NCBI GenBank assembly: GCA_907163375.1
Contig: CAJQUW010006840.1
Coordinates: 62,001-126,000 of the forward strand
From: Prostheceraeus crozeri
Taxonomy: Eukaryota; Platyhelminthes; Polycladida; Euryleptidae
Reading direction: 5' to 3'
Length of the DNA stretch: 64,000 nucleotides
Shown here: positions 35,495 through 47,800 of the stretch, piece by piece
How the letters are laid out: each line of letters starts with the position of its first letter
Numbering within the stretch: the first letter of the stretch is position 1
Translations under genes and position numbers: made by a program
The notes under the pieces: generated by a model
The model's database searches: none
Told to the model about the DNA's origin: nothing
The model's input: the letters and a program-made list of their open reading frames with translations, nothing else

Positions 35495-36069
35495 TTTATT
35501 TTACAAAAGCTGGATTTCAGTTCACGTTTATGTTCAATTGGTATATGTAAAAGCAATTGTGACAGTTGTATCGATATCAAAATTTGAAATTTGACCACCA
35601 TAGATCTTTCTCCATTCTCTAATGTGTTGAATGGTAATACACAGAAAGCGAGATATTGCATCATACCTGAGAAAAAATGAAACAAACTTCAATTCAAGCC
35701 AATGATAGTTTGTTTCATTAATTATGTCAAAGAGTATATATGCATTCTTAAAAAACAGTGCTTGAGAATGATGTGCACAATAGAAATTCTCGTATATGCA
35801 TACAAGTACCGTTTGTGAAGTACTGTAGTTGTACAAAGGGTAATATTATATTTGAATAAAATCATCTAAAGGAAAATTCTATTTTGCTGATTAAAGAAAA
35901 AATGTGAAAACATGTGCTCAAGATTGAAAGCGTTCAAATGCCAGCTGCCATGTGGCTACCATTGAGTTTCATTCATCATAATTGCAAAATCTTTAATGGC
36001 ATAGCATAATACAAGCACATGTATATTCGAAACTTGAATACAAAAGATTGTTCCAGGATCCAATTGCAC
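35495..36069. other. Intronic, no gene seen
   Basis: AT-rich flank of the Tc1 remnant. No inverted end matching the opposite side was found. Confidence 0.4.
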
Positions 36070-36999
36070 CAGTGCATTCGAATAAGGCCATTTATTCAGC
36101 TCACCCAGTTCTTCGCTCATAACTTTTTTGTTCGTTCACTCAGTTCGCTGGTTCATTTTAATTTCACGCAATGCCGTTCAGTCCAACTGAAACACTCAAA
36201 TCACTCACATCATTTCTCTTCATTTTGAAAGGCAGCAACGTTGTGGACTTGGCGCTCGTTGAACAAAATAAGAATTAAAGAAATTGTTATTCTTCATTTT
36301 TCATTGTCCATTCTTATAAGCCTACTTTGTCATTCTGTCAATTTTGAAAACAACTGTACGTGATTTGCCTTAGTCTCACAAATCGACTTTGACATTCATA
36401 AAACTGCCAGTGCAGGGAAGTCACTCAATTCCAAATCCCGGAAGTTTTCTATGAATCCTGGAAAGATGGCAACCCTATACTATTAAATTCATAAAGTAAT
36501 TGATGGGCCTATGTCCTAGAAGCATGTAGCTTGTAAATATTTGAAGCCATAATTACTTGGAATTTTGAAACAGCCTTAAATTTGTCACCCTGCAGAAATC
36601 AAGAGAAACTTTATGAAATATTTCATAAGGCGCACAAAAGTTCTTATGCGGCGCTTCGTTGGCTAAAATTACCTTAAAATTCCTGCCTGGTCTGATCTTC
36701 CATCTACTCATTGACATTGTATTATGACATGTTCACGAACAGAAACAACAGTGCGGATTTGTCTGAGCGGAATTTACTCCTTTGTCTATGTCTGACCAGC
36801 GAAAAACGATGTGAGAATTAATTCCTCCCATTATACATGCAAAAGTGAGAAGCACAAGTTCAATTCGTTCATCAGCTTCATGAAAAGTATAAGTTCAGTT
36901 CAGTGGCAGCTACTAGGAAACCCGTTTGCTTAGTTCCCTCGCTTACTTGTGAACGACTAAGAACCTCGTTCATTCACTCCCACAAGTTCTAATGCACTG
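36070..36999. mobile_element. Possible non-autonomous element with CAGTGCATT ends
   Basis: CAGTGCATTCGAA at 36070 pairs imperfectly with TTCTAATGCACTG ending at 36999. Both ends carry subterminal GTTCATTCACT / GTTCGTTCACT motifs. CAGTG ends suggest hAT, but the flanking 8 bases do not match, so the call is tentative. Confidence 0.45.
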
Positions 37000-37439
37000 G
37001 TTAGAAGCTAACTAAATAGTGCATAAAATCATTTTGCTCACTTTACTTAATCGTTTTTTGACCTCACTTCGATCTCACTTTAATCGCTCGTTGGTGTCCT
37101 TAATTACGCGTTCGGTTATTTTACTCCAGTCTCCATTCTGTCATCCTGGTTATCACGTGTAGGTCAGCTTTGCACCAACGGCGGTCACCATTCGCGATAC
37201 CAAACTGTGCGCTCTTCACTAGGCAATGATCTTTCATGCGGCAGTTGTGGCCGAAGAGACTCACTTTGCGTTTCTTAATCGTAATCTTCTTGACCGTAGC
37301 TTTGGCTTTACTTCGCCCTGAAAAATTGCCAATTACAAATACCCTGTACGTGATCAATGCTTCTAGATGTGCTCATCCTGAGTGCTTAAGGAGACAAAAA
37401 ATTGAACACTAAACAGAAGAAGAAAAGGAAATAATAGAA

Positions 37440-37770
37440 AAGGAGAATACTCAACGAGCGATTTTGGAGAAAGATAGGGGACAAATGAAAAAACAGAAGA
37501 TAAATCTCAAGGAGAAGGAAGAAAAATCAATCAGTAAAAAGAAAAACACGAACAACGTACTTTTAGCAGCTCAAGAACTTTTAAATGATGGAAACAACAA
37601 ATTGAGACTTGCTATAGAGAAAGGCAATTTACAACAACGCCACGGCTCAATTGATGATTGAGACAGGATCAAAAAAGACAAAAGAATGCACTGAAGCACT
37701 AGAAAAATTACGCCAGAAACCTAGCCGTCCGAAAACGAAAACTTTTAGATAGGAATTTATGTTTGCTGGA
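37440..37770 (+). pseudogene. Lysine-rich C-terminal tail of an unnamed transposase-like protein
   Basis: The + strand encodes a charged, probably coiled-coil stretch ending 'NNVLLAAQELLNDGNNKLRL' and 'AIEKGNL', then stops. The pattern LLxxAxxLLxxGNxxLxxAI is one I associate with tails of mobile-element proteins that carry a 'SHGQAxVERGF' block. A segment like that block occurs at 40130-40440. I cannot name the superfamily. The two pieces are 2.5 kb apart and may be separate insertions. Confidence 0.35.
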
Positions 37771-38388
37771 ATCGGTGTAAAAGATAAAGACCAGCAAAAC
37801 AATATGATTTATAGAATGAAATCTGCTATACTACTGGACTATCAATCATCAGTTATCTATTTTTAGAAGACGTTTTTTATTGATCGTTTCTGTTAACTGT
37901 ATACTCATTACGAGCAATTGGCTTGTTCAGGTATTGAATATTCTTTTTAGCATTTACCAGTTTGTTTTTCAAAAGTACTTGTTATGACTAATTGAGTTCA
38001 TTTTTGTGATTATATAACTACCAAGATTTTGTAATCGATTTTTGAAGGTGTGTTTCGCTAAATTATAGCGAATCATTGACTCCAAAAACATCAACAAAAA
38101 ATAAAATATAAAATGTGGTGGAACGGAATGACTGTAGGGGAAGGTGGCGGCCATCAAAAAAGAAAACATGAAAAACACAGTGCATGAAATACAAAATATG
38201 TTACTTTTTTGTATTTTGTAAAGGCTTACATTTATGGCATTTATATATAATTTGCATGCACGAGTATGCGTAAATATCCTCACATTTTATTATGTAAGCT
38301 TTCAACTTGACTACTTATGTAATATCGGTCGCTGTAGGCCTACAATTTAACTCACATGTCCTAAGTCACATGCTTTTGGTCGATACAT
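37771..38388. other. Intronic, no gene seen
   Basis: AT-rich. TGTAGGCCTACA at 38333 is an extended form of the TAGGCCTA palindrome. Confidence 0.45.
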
Positions 38389-39542
38389 CAAGGTTGGTCT
38401 AAAATTTGGGCTTGGGGTACCCCCCAAGACCCAAGAGTGGCTATTTCTCAAATGAAGTGGAACAACAATTTCCAGAACATGTTTGGAATTTTGATTGAGA
38501 TTTAAAATTGCATGAAGATATTTTGAATCATACTATATTGTGCATATTGCTATTCAATTAATATGTATCTAATGTTCATATTAATTACTATTTATTACAT
38601 GAATTTGTTATTGCGGAATTAAGGCCATATTGATATTCAGCTAAAAGTTTTAATTATCGGCATAGGTTATCTCTGGGCTAAATATCAGCCATCCTGTTTA
38701 CATCTACAGCCTAATAGTTTCCTAATTAGAACAACATGCATGACTAAGCTACATTCCTTACAACATGTCTGATCGAGAAACGAAACACACATAACATAGG
38801 CCTCGTATAAGATGAAAATAGAACAAATATAGATATGACGATATTTTTACTAATCGTAAGAAGCAATCATCAAAGGATGTCACTGTATTAAATGATGCCG
38901 ATATCTTTCTATTTCTGATACATGTAGCCTAATAGTAGAATAAACAATATAGGCCGAAGTTTTTAACTTTCAAGGCAAGAGGCGATATGAATCAAGTTGT
39001 CTACGAATTATTGTAGGCTACCAATTTAACAGCAGGTATTGGTTTAATGAATTGCATTTTTTTCATGTATTATTTGTTTTATTTCACGCAAAATGATATA
39101 TACAAAATTCTGTCTAACACAATATGCATTGCATCTAGCTTAATGGATTAAATTCACAAGGAAGCCATAGGTAATCAAAGCAGAGTTTTTAAAAAGCTAA
39201 TTAAACATACTATCAGGTAGACATTTACGGTAGGTCTATATCAAAGTTGATGATAGCACAGTTTTATCGTAGAAAGACCAATCGTGTGGTAGAAGTAGGT
39301 TACATATTTACATGCACATATATGTTGGTATGTGCTATCGATGCATGTAGATGAATTGCTATGACATGATGTGGTCATATACTTAGGCGGAATATTTCCT
39401 AGAAAACCGCAAATGATCATTTATGGTCAATTTCTTTACTCTTGGGGGTGGGGTACCCAAGCTCTTGGGTCCGCACCCCAAGATTCTTGGGTACCCCCCA
39501 AGACTACCTAAAACCCAAGAGTGACCCCAAGACCCAACCTTG
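38389..39542. mobile_element. Non-autonomous inverted-repeat element with CTTGGGTACCCC subterminal repeats
   Basis: The left end CAAGGTTGGTCT (38389) pairs with the right end AGACCCAACCTTG (to 39542). Both ends carry CTTGGGG-TACCCC-type repeats, with five or so at the right end (39437-39530). GATACAT (38382-38388) and GATATAT (39543-39549) flank it, a possible 7-base duplication with one change. No coding capacity in its 1154 bases. Confidence 0.72.
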
Positions 39543-40129
39543 GATATATAGTGTCCTATATTGTTTTGAAAAATTGAGTGGACACCTTGTTAAGTGTTCA
39601 AGAAAGTCCGTGTCTCACATGTTATCACAATTTTCAATGCTCAAAACATCAATTTTTGGGGAGAACATTATAGATTTCCATTATCTGATGTGGATTGAGT
39701 AGGCAAAAATCTAGGAGCTTTTTCCTATACATAGTGCGGCTTTTCTTTTATTCATATAATTAGCATGCTATTTTCACATTCTTTGTATGGATGAAGTTTT
39801 CTCACATAGCAAGTCTATATATAAATTCTTCGCATCCAGACGTGAAGGTAATAATTGCATTGAAATTCTGTGTAGACTATTTTATGTTTTCATTAGTCAG
39901 ATATTCGCAATTGTCTACTTGCGTAAATTTACTCGGTCTGCGGAAAAAATGGAACTTCGGCGCGTAGGACCACTGGTCATGAAGCTGATGTGATGAAGGA
40001 TCGCATCAGCTCCATGTTGAAGGAAGAGACTTCAGGATAAAGCTCGCTCCATGAATGCAACTCAAACTTTGGACATGTTCTGGTGGACGGGGAGTGTTTG
40101 AACCCGGAACTACAGAAAACAATATCATT
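39543..40129. other. Intronic, no gene seen
   Basis: No recognised motif. Confidence 0.4.
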
Positions 40130-40440
40130 CTATGGATCCTCACACTTAGTCATGGCCAAGCTGAGAGAGGTGGAGAGAGGCTTCAAAGCAGCAGCAGTTG
40201 TAAACCAACTAGAGGAATCGCTAGTCGCTCAGCGATTTGTTTGAGATATTGGACGATGGATATCTCTAAAAACATGGTTCGCATGGCAAGGAACGCAAAT
40301 CGGCGATACAGAGAGTGGAGCGAGGAGAAGAAGAAACAACAGAATGACGAGTCACGAAAAGAAAGCGACACACTGCGATGCTTCAAGCAAAGGAGGAAGA
40401 ACGAAAGAGTATCAGACATGAACCGGAAGTATTAAATGCT
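40130..40440 (+). pseudogene. Fragment of an unnamed transposase-like protein (SHGQAxRGF block)
   Basis: In one + frame the sequence reads 'SHGQAERGGERLQ'; in the neighbouring frame 'RGFKAAAVVNQLEESLVAQR'. Together these resemble a recurring C-terminal block, SHGQAxVERGFxxN...NLxExSxVAQR, of uncharacterised hAT-like mobile-element proteins. It is followed by the basic coiled-coil 'NMVRMARNANRRYREWSEEK'. The frame change lies between the two halves of the block. Low certainty on family. A 22-base tandem duplication (TGTAATTTTCCGCTTGATGA) follows at 40507-40552. Confidence 0.4.
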
Positions 40441-41208
40441 GACAGAGATCAACTGTGATGTATGTATGATTCTCGACTTCAAATTGAAAGAATTATCGTT
40501 TATTTTTGTAATTTTCCGCTTGATGAACATTGTAATTTTCCGCTTGATGAACTCCTTAGTTTTCTACGTCAATCAAGTTTTACGATGACCAAATTATCAT
40601 ATACATTATTAAGCGCTTACACCTTTATATGCGTGTCAGCGTCAAGTTTTTGGATGGCCCAATAAACTTTTTGCACTTTTATATTCGTATCGATATACCT
40701 GCCTTTCAGGTTCATGTTGCTACTGATTTTGTTGAAAGCATTTCGTTGAAAAGTTTGTCAAACTTTTTGTTGTGTAACAACTTTTTTGCAACAGTTTCAT
40801 TTAAATACATTAGTTTGTGGAGACTACTCACTGGTTACATCTTCGAGGAGATGAGGTCGTACAAAGGAACATTCGAGATACTTAAAGTCATCGGCTTTTG
40901 CAAAATATTCGCCAGAGTTTTGTGAGCATTTACAGTTGCAGTTACAGACATGGAAATTTACTGGTTTACATTATAATGTGTGCCTCTTGAAACAAAAATC
41001 ACAGGACACTCACTGTGTTCACTGAATTATTAAATACTGACTTAGTTTAGTTTACAAACGTCTGTCATGTCGTGTTCTTCAAAAACAACTGCAAAAGTGT
41101 GCTCAAGACTAAAATTTACATGTTAGGGCTGCGCCTGTGGAAAAGATGAAATATCAAGTAACCAGAATGGCGGGGATGATGAGTAAGTTAAACAGTGATA
41201 TTTCTTAC

Positions 41209-41370
41209 CTTAGGATCAGTTTCCTGGATAGCGTACTCCAACATTTTCTTGTTGCGGATGCTCTTGGCACGCAGTTTCAAGAACACACGCTCTTGATGCA
41301 CGTGGTCAAGTTGACGAAGCTCGGCCATCTCCTCGTCACTGAATAACAGCTCAAAATGTTCATGCTTGTT
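41209..41370 (-). CDS. Candidate orphan exon, 54 codons, antisense in GT92 intron 2
   Basis: The - strand has an acceptor-like CTGCTCGTTTCAG just before 41370 and a strong donor AAG/GTAAGA at 41209/41208. The 162 bases between are open with no stop and are symmetric, phase 0 at both ends. They encode 54 residues beginning 'NKHEHFELLFSDEEMAELRQ' and ending 'EYAIQETDPK', acidic then basic and probably helical. Codon-level regularity and good splice signals suggest a real or formerly real exon. I do not recognise the family, and no neighbouring exon of the same gene was found in the window. It could be part of a nested gene, a duplicated exon, or an exon carried by a mobile element. Confidence 0.5.
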
Positions 41371-41816
41371 CTGAAACGAGCAGCTTTGGTAAAGCGTGAA
41401 CTTTTTCAATTAGCTTTGTCTTTGATGAGATAGGAGGACCAAACTTGGATGCAATAATATAATATTAGAATAATATTAATTTTTGTATAAATGCATAATA
41501 AATTTTTGTAAGCAGATGTGAATCGTTCGTGGTGAAGCACCACAGAAGCAAATATGATCTTGAGAACGCTTTAGCAGCTGGAAACAGGATGAGATGAAAA
41601 TTTCAAGCTGTCAGAAGGCAGAGCACCTATGACGCAAGCTTCCTTCCGTATATCTGAATATTGGAGCAGCATTATTCACAAAACATCTTCGTGAACATAA
41701 TTTTTTACGAAAGCTTATTGTTTGCATACAGGACTTAGCTTTGCTTATATTTAATGAATGATCTAGATCTAGTGTGCTTCATTTTTGCAACTTAAAAGTT
41801 CATTTCCTCTTTGCAG

Positions 41817-42437
41817 AAAGGAATCGTTGAATTGATTGATTGGAAACTAAAACCATTGCCAGTTGACGAGTTTCAAAGATGGCCACCTCACAAGAAGAAA
41901 ATTCACTATTTCGGACAATTTATCTCCAATAATGACTGCATTTATCGACTGACTAACAAATACAACTACGTCATGTTCACAGATCTGGATGAACTTTTGA
42001 TACCAACTGCTATGAATCAGACATTATTAAAATTAATAACCGAATTGGATAATGACGCACTCATGGCTTTCTCATTTCGAGTGACTTATGTTCGAAGAGA
42101 CTTTGCTCAGGAAAAGGATGGGCATCAAGTGGAATTTTTGAGGTTCACTCGACATGAAAAACGTGTCCTTGCTGAGCGTGTTGCACCGAAATTGGTTGTT
42201 AAACCTCATTACATTTCGAAGATTGGTGTACATGATGTGATGGATACAGCAAGATCTGGTGTACAATATCGTTTCATTGATCCACATGAAGGTCTTCTCT
42301 TTCATTATAGAGATCCTCCGGCATACTTGAAAATAAATGATACAGGAGTGAGTGCTACTCAAGTATTAATGTTTAAGCAGCGGTTGTTGACCAATATGAA
42401 GCGAGCGGAAGAAAGTATTGGTAAAAATAATTTATGA
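41817..42437 (+). CDS. GT92 glycosyltransferase, coding exon 3 (catalytic core and C-terminus)
   Basis: The acceptor CCTCTTTGCAG ends at 41816 and the stop TGA is at 42435-42437. It encodes residues 242-447. 'YNYVMFTDLDELLIP' (290-304) holds the DxD-type metal/nucleotide-sugar motif Asp297-Leu-Asp299 followed by Glu300, the signature of GT92 (FxDxDExxxP). 'KPHYISKIGVHDV' (370-382) and 'FHYRDPP' (403-409) match the conserved histidine motif and the HYR motif near the end. The total of 447 residues is normal for the family. Summed exon lengths (428+295+621) divide exactly by three. A possible polyadenylation signal, ATTAAA, lies at 42473. There is no sign of decay, so the gene looks functional. 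Confidence 0.94.
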   Translation, partial: KGIVELIDWKLKPLPVDEFQRWPPHKKKIHYFGQFISNNDCIYRLTNKYNYVMFTDLDELLIPTAMNQTLLKLITELDNDALMAFSFRVTYVRRDFAQEKDGHQVEFLRFTRHEKRVLAERVAPKLVVKPHYISKIGVHDVMDTARSGVQYRFIDPHEGLLFHYRDPPAYLKINDTGVSATQVLMFKQRLLTNMKRAEESIGKNNL

Positions 42438-42869
42438 ATACTCTTTCCTGGAAGATGGGGGATGTTTAGAAAATTAAACTTCTACTTGTACTCCAAAGTA
42501 AAATATTACAGGATGCTGATGAAATTTCGCCTCGTGGTAATGGTGCTGCATTACATCATTTTGTAACGATTCTCTTTATAATTGCAAGAAATAATTATGA
42601 TGTATAAATCAGTAGTATGTCTGAAATTGATTAGATATAAGAGAGACAGTAAACTCTGACATGCTGGCGTCACAAATTTTATTTGAGAAGCAGCGGCCTT
42701 GACTTCTTGACATAATTGGCATCTGAACATGCACGGAGACCTGTGTAACTATTGGATTCACAAGAATGCCCTTTGGTTCACTTTTCTTCAGCTAGAATGT
42801 AACACTGCCTGATTTTTCCTTTCTTTGTTGTTTTTTGTTCTGAAATGATGGTCGATGGTTATGACCACA
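42438..42869 (+). other. GT92 3' flank
   Basis: Probable 3' UTR and intergenic DNA. ATTAAA at 42473-42478 is the only near-consensus polyadenylation hexamer close to the stop. It ends where the 8.7 kb transposon begins. Confidence 0.4.
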
Positions 42870-43460
42870 CGGCCGTGAAAAGGCAAAACTATGTAGTTTG
42901 AAAAACATCAATTTTCGCTAGAAGCTAAAATGTGAATTTCACTATTCTTGGTTTTTTATTCGATGTTATCTTACAAAATTATGAAAAGTTGCATTAAATG
43001 GATTCTTGTTTGAATTGCGAATACAGCCAGTGGATCAAAAATTCAAAATTTACCTTTTCAAATGTCTTAAATCGTCGTAAATGTTTTTGCCTTGTCAATT
43101 TGAGAAAGACATAGCAATTTTTGAAAAGGCAAAACCCTATAGTTTAGGATGTTGAAAAGGCAAAACCATGTAGTTTAGAATTATTGTATATCTATGTACG
43201 TATTTGTATTGAATATCTATTCGTAAATGATTTTACCTTGTCAAATTGAGAGGGATATGACTGATTTTAAAAGGCAAACCCGTGTAGTTTAGAATGTTGA
43301 AAAGGCAAAGCCATGTAGTTTAGAATTATTGCAAATCATGAACGTATTGGTATTGAATTTATATTCGTACATGTATGATTTTACCTTGACAAATTGTGGC
43401 TACTTTGAAAAAGTAAAAACTATGTAGTTTGGGATGTTGAAGAGGCAAAACCGCGTAGCT
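42870..43460 (+). repeat. Left subterminal repeats of the 8.7-kb transposon
   Basis: Copies of GAAAAGGCAAAACCATGTAG or close variants at about 42877, 43123, 43150, 43268, 43298, 43408 and 43440. Two of them belong to a roughly 150-base tandem unit (43140-43290 and 43290-43430). Such arrays are typical transposase-binding regions. Confidence 0.82.
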
Positions 43461-44852
43461 GAGATTTATTAAAGTGGGCGATTTATACTAATCCTAAACT
43501 AACAGTGTATGAAAAAGGTGGGTGAAAACATCAATATTATAAGCTAATTCAGTTTTATCGCTCAGCATATTTACATAAAACTGTTCAGTTAAATAGGCCT
43601 ATTAAGCGTTCAACGTATAAGATTATATGAGGTGCTAGGTATAGGAAAGATTACCATAGCAAGTAATTCACCTGCCCGATGACATTCGATAGTTATCTAT
43701 GATTGAACCCAGGACTCTCCATGATATGAAGAAATCCAGCTGTTCAACTAGCACGACTATACCACCGTACAAAAGGAAGGTATTATTTATAGAACGGAGG
43801 CTTTGTGATTCACATAGTAGGCCTATAAGATTATGAAGCATTGGAGATACATTGTTATACGCATCGACCTACGCTTCAGGTATCCATCTAGGTGTAGCTA
43901 TGGCCTGTTAGCCTAGGCTACATAGGCCCAGCTGCGTATAGACCTACATAATCGCATCATAGATATCGGTCGGCTTACATCTAAATGTCATCTATAAATA
44001 TTAGGGCCTAATAATGACACAAAAATTGTTCTGCACTTCGATTTCGAAGATTCCAAGAATTGCAGAACATCCTAAGATCTTGCGAAACTAGTAGAAGCAA
44101 AACGAGATCGACAAATGAAATGAAAAGAAAACAACTAATATAGCTAGCTATAGGCTACATCTTATGTCTTCCTAATTGCTAAAGTTCAGCGGCATAATGC
44201 ACACTGCAAAAAATAGAATTCATGTAATTGCAAGTCTGACCCAGTACATAAGCCCCAGGGGTAAATAGCCTACACAGGCCCACGTCAGGCGCGTTAATTT
44301 TGGTATGTCCTACATTAGGTCCTATTAATGATTAATAATAATTAACAACATAAATGATAATTTGAGTAGTATATAGGATTTGTTCATTTATGGTTGATTT
44401 TTCTGATTTATGATCATCAATGTAAATTAGATTTTTGTATGAGGGAAGAATTGCGACCCGTAAAATTTAATTTTTGAGTATCCTATATCTACCACTGCCT
44501 CACAACAAAGTCATCGTAAATGACTTTTTTTCAACGAAAAACGAACGTAATTGCTAAATTAATTCTGCTCAAATGAGTGTTCGTAATAATGATGTTTCAG
44601 TATTATGGACAGATGAGTTGAGATGAATGACATAAATGTAGGACCTACCATTAACTCCGAGTAGACCTAATTAAGTGGATCATTTTAAAGCATTCCGACA
44701 TACGAAGTCAAAATTACAAACAGATAATGCATGATCACAAATTAGCAAAATTGTAATGTCCATCTCTGATTGCACTTGTCATTTGATTCTATGTTGAAGT
44801 CTTATACGTTCGGGCTTTAATCCTAGGACTTACAATGTAGGTACCAGTAAAC

Positions 44853-47800
44853 CTAGATTTCCCAAGGTGAAATTTGTCGGCATTTGGAGATTTTGATAGA
44901 AAGACGAGATAGGGCTGAAGATTTTATGTTGAACATATCAGCATCCATCATAATTGTTCGCATCCTAGAATGTGAGCTCAAGATTAGATTATTAATATCA
45001 TTGAAGTCATAAAGATGTTCTGCGGAGCTCATCTTCTTGGAAATGTTACCATGCACTTTGTCGGCTGACATGAATGTGTGTCCGACTTCCAGATACTTTA
45101 AGGATATTTCTTCTGCAGCAATTCTGTGATCGTTGACGAGTCGGACCAATGCCTCAATCAAAAAATTATTTTAGTTCTGAGCATTGCAGTTATCTGCGTA
45201 GAAGATGATTTGCTTTGCATCTCGGCAACATTGTAAGACAAACAGTAAATAGGCAGAAGCGATGTTGGACGCTTTTCTACCCGACTCGCCCTCATGCCGC
45301 AAAGCACATGTGGTGTTTCCAGTAGCGAATGTCGATGCGAACGTCTCATTAAAAACATTCAATTTTCTTCTGAAGAAGGAATCTTTGATTGGCAGTTGAG
45401 GTACTTGTATAACCTTCTGCATGTCAACTGAGACGCAAACTATTGCTCCATTTGACTTCTTGGCGACTTCTGAATCGTTCTCCATTTGTTGACGAGATCG
45501 CTGACTGTTTTCTTTGTGTTCAATAAAATCACAGTTTTCTGAATCACAGTCATGGACATTAATCTTGTGATTTTCACATATTGTACAGAGATCTGCAGCC
45601 GGAGAACTGAACGATATGTTCATTTTTCGAAAGACATTATCAAAGTGAACCCTCGAGCAGATAGCCTCATTCTTCTCCTTTTGTCGATCACAAAACTGTC
45701 TGAACATGATGCTTTTTGAAAGATGTGAAGGGAGATATTTTCTGCTTGGTGCATGGTTCAACTTGTAGTGCGAAACGGTAGGGTTGAAAGAATTTATAAA
45801 ATCGGTTATTTGGTTATTGTATGCATCGGAGTATTTGTTGGTTGGCTCATGCTTGCCCCGTTTGCTTGGTGGAGCTCCAACATTTTCATCATAAACGAGA
45901 TGATCAATGACGTTGTAAATTGTTGTTATGGCTGAATCATTTGACATGCCTAGTGTCCCCAAGAACATCCTCTTGCACACATGCTTTCCAGATAAATAGT
46001 AGGAGAATCGCCTTGTGATATTCCTCAGTGGAGCTTGAATCCGCGGTTTCAAATCTCTATTTTCACATTTTACGTTTGCTACGATGAAATTCCTCTTATC
46101 CCGATAGTCCATTTTCCAGAACCGATGGCAGATACTACGACGAGTTGCCGGTTCGATCAATGTGCACATAAAATTCTTTGTTCTAGGCATTGTATCGTTG
46201 TGGCTGCAGACTTCGTCTTTGAACGGATTGGCGATACGCAATTCATCACTTGAATGACTTCTTTTTCGCCGAGCTTTAACACCTTTACAAGATGATGACT
46301 GTTGATCCGCAATTTCATTTTCATTTAGATATTCCAAAAAGCTATTTGTCAATAAGCATTCATTATCAAATGAAGCATTAGCATCAAACATGGGAGGAGA
46401 CACATCAGACTGCGGAGGCGGCACGCCATCAGGCTGCGGAGGTGACAAGGCAACAGGCTGCGAGGCGGCACGCCATCAGGCTGCGGAGTCGGAACGGCCT
46501 TTGACTGCGGTGGTAACAAGGCAACAGGTTGCGGAGGCGACAAGGCAACAGGCTGCGGAGGCGACAAGGCAACAGGCTGCGGAGGCGGCACGGCATCAGA
46601 CTGCGGTGGTGACAAGGCAACAGGCTGCGGAGGCGGCAAGGCATCAGACTGCGGAGTCGGAACGGCAACAGGCTGCGGTGGTGACAAGGCAACAGGCTGC
46701 GGAGGCGACACAGCATCTTACAGGGGAAACGACAAGGCAACATGCTGCGGAGGCGACAAGGCAACAGGCTGCGGAGGCGACAAGGCAACAGGCTGCGGAG
46801 GCGACACAGCATCTTACAGGGGAAACGACAAGGCAACATGCTGCGGAGGCGACAAGGCAACAGGCTGCGGAGGCGACAAGGCAACAGGCTGCGGAGGCGG
46901 CAAGGCATCAGACTGCGGAGTCGGAACGGCAACAGGCTGCGGTGGTGACAAGGCAACAGGCTGCGGAGGCGACACAGCATCTTACAGGGGAAACGACAAG
47001 GCAACATGCTGCGGAGGCGGCAAGGCAACAGGCTGCGGAGGTGACAAGGCAACATGCTGCGGAGGTGACAAGGCAACATGCTGCGGAGGCGGCAAGGCAA
47101 CAGGCTGCGGAGGTGACAAGGCAACATGCTGCGGAGGTGACAAGGCAACATGCTGCGGAGGTGACAAGGCAACATGCTGCGGAGGTGACAAGGCAACATG
47201 CTGCGGAGGTGACAAGGCAACATGCTGCGGAGGTGACAAGGCAACATGCTGCGGAGTCGGAACGGCAACAGGCTGCGGAGGCGGCAAGGCATCAGACTGC
47301 GGAGTCGGAACGGCAACAGGCTGCGGTGGTGACAAGGCAACATGCTGCGGAGGCGGCAAGGCATCAGACTGCGGAGTCGGAACGGCAACATGCTGCGGAG
47401 GCGGCAAGGCAACAGGCTGCGGAGGCGGCAAGGCATCAGACTGCGGAGTCGGAACGGCAACAGGCTGCGGTGGTGACAAGGCAACATGCTGCGGAGGCGG
47501 CAAGGCATCAGACTGCGGAGTCGGAACGGCAACATGCTGCGGAGGCGGCAAGGCAACAGGCTGCGGAGGCGGCAAGGCATCAGACTGCGGAGTCGGAACG
47601 GCAACAGGCTGCGGTGGTGACAAGGCAACATGCTGCGGAGGCGGCAAGGCATCAGACTGCGGAAGCGACAAGGCAACAGGCTGCGGAGGTGACAAGGCAA
47701 CAGACTGCGGAGTCGGAACGGCATCAGGTTGCGGAGGCGACACAGCATCTTACAGGGGAAACGACAAGGCAACATGCTGCGGAGGCGGCAAGGCAACAGG

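Larger units (their letters stand above)
32052..41816 (+). other. GT92 intron 2 (9.8 kb)
   Basis: Donor GTGAGA and acceptor CATTTCCTCTTTGCAG, phase 0 on both sides. It holds a LINE copy, a Tc1 remnant, several inverted-repeat elements, two fragments of an unnamed transposase-like protein and an antisense open exon. Confidence 0.88.

Noticed and set aside
33417-36475. GTCTGGAAAGTCTGGAAAA tract and a similar GGAAAG tract near 36460 as ends of one element
   Set aside because: Orientation and sequence match are too weak, and the Tc1 remnant and other elements lie between.
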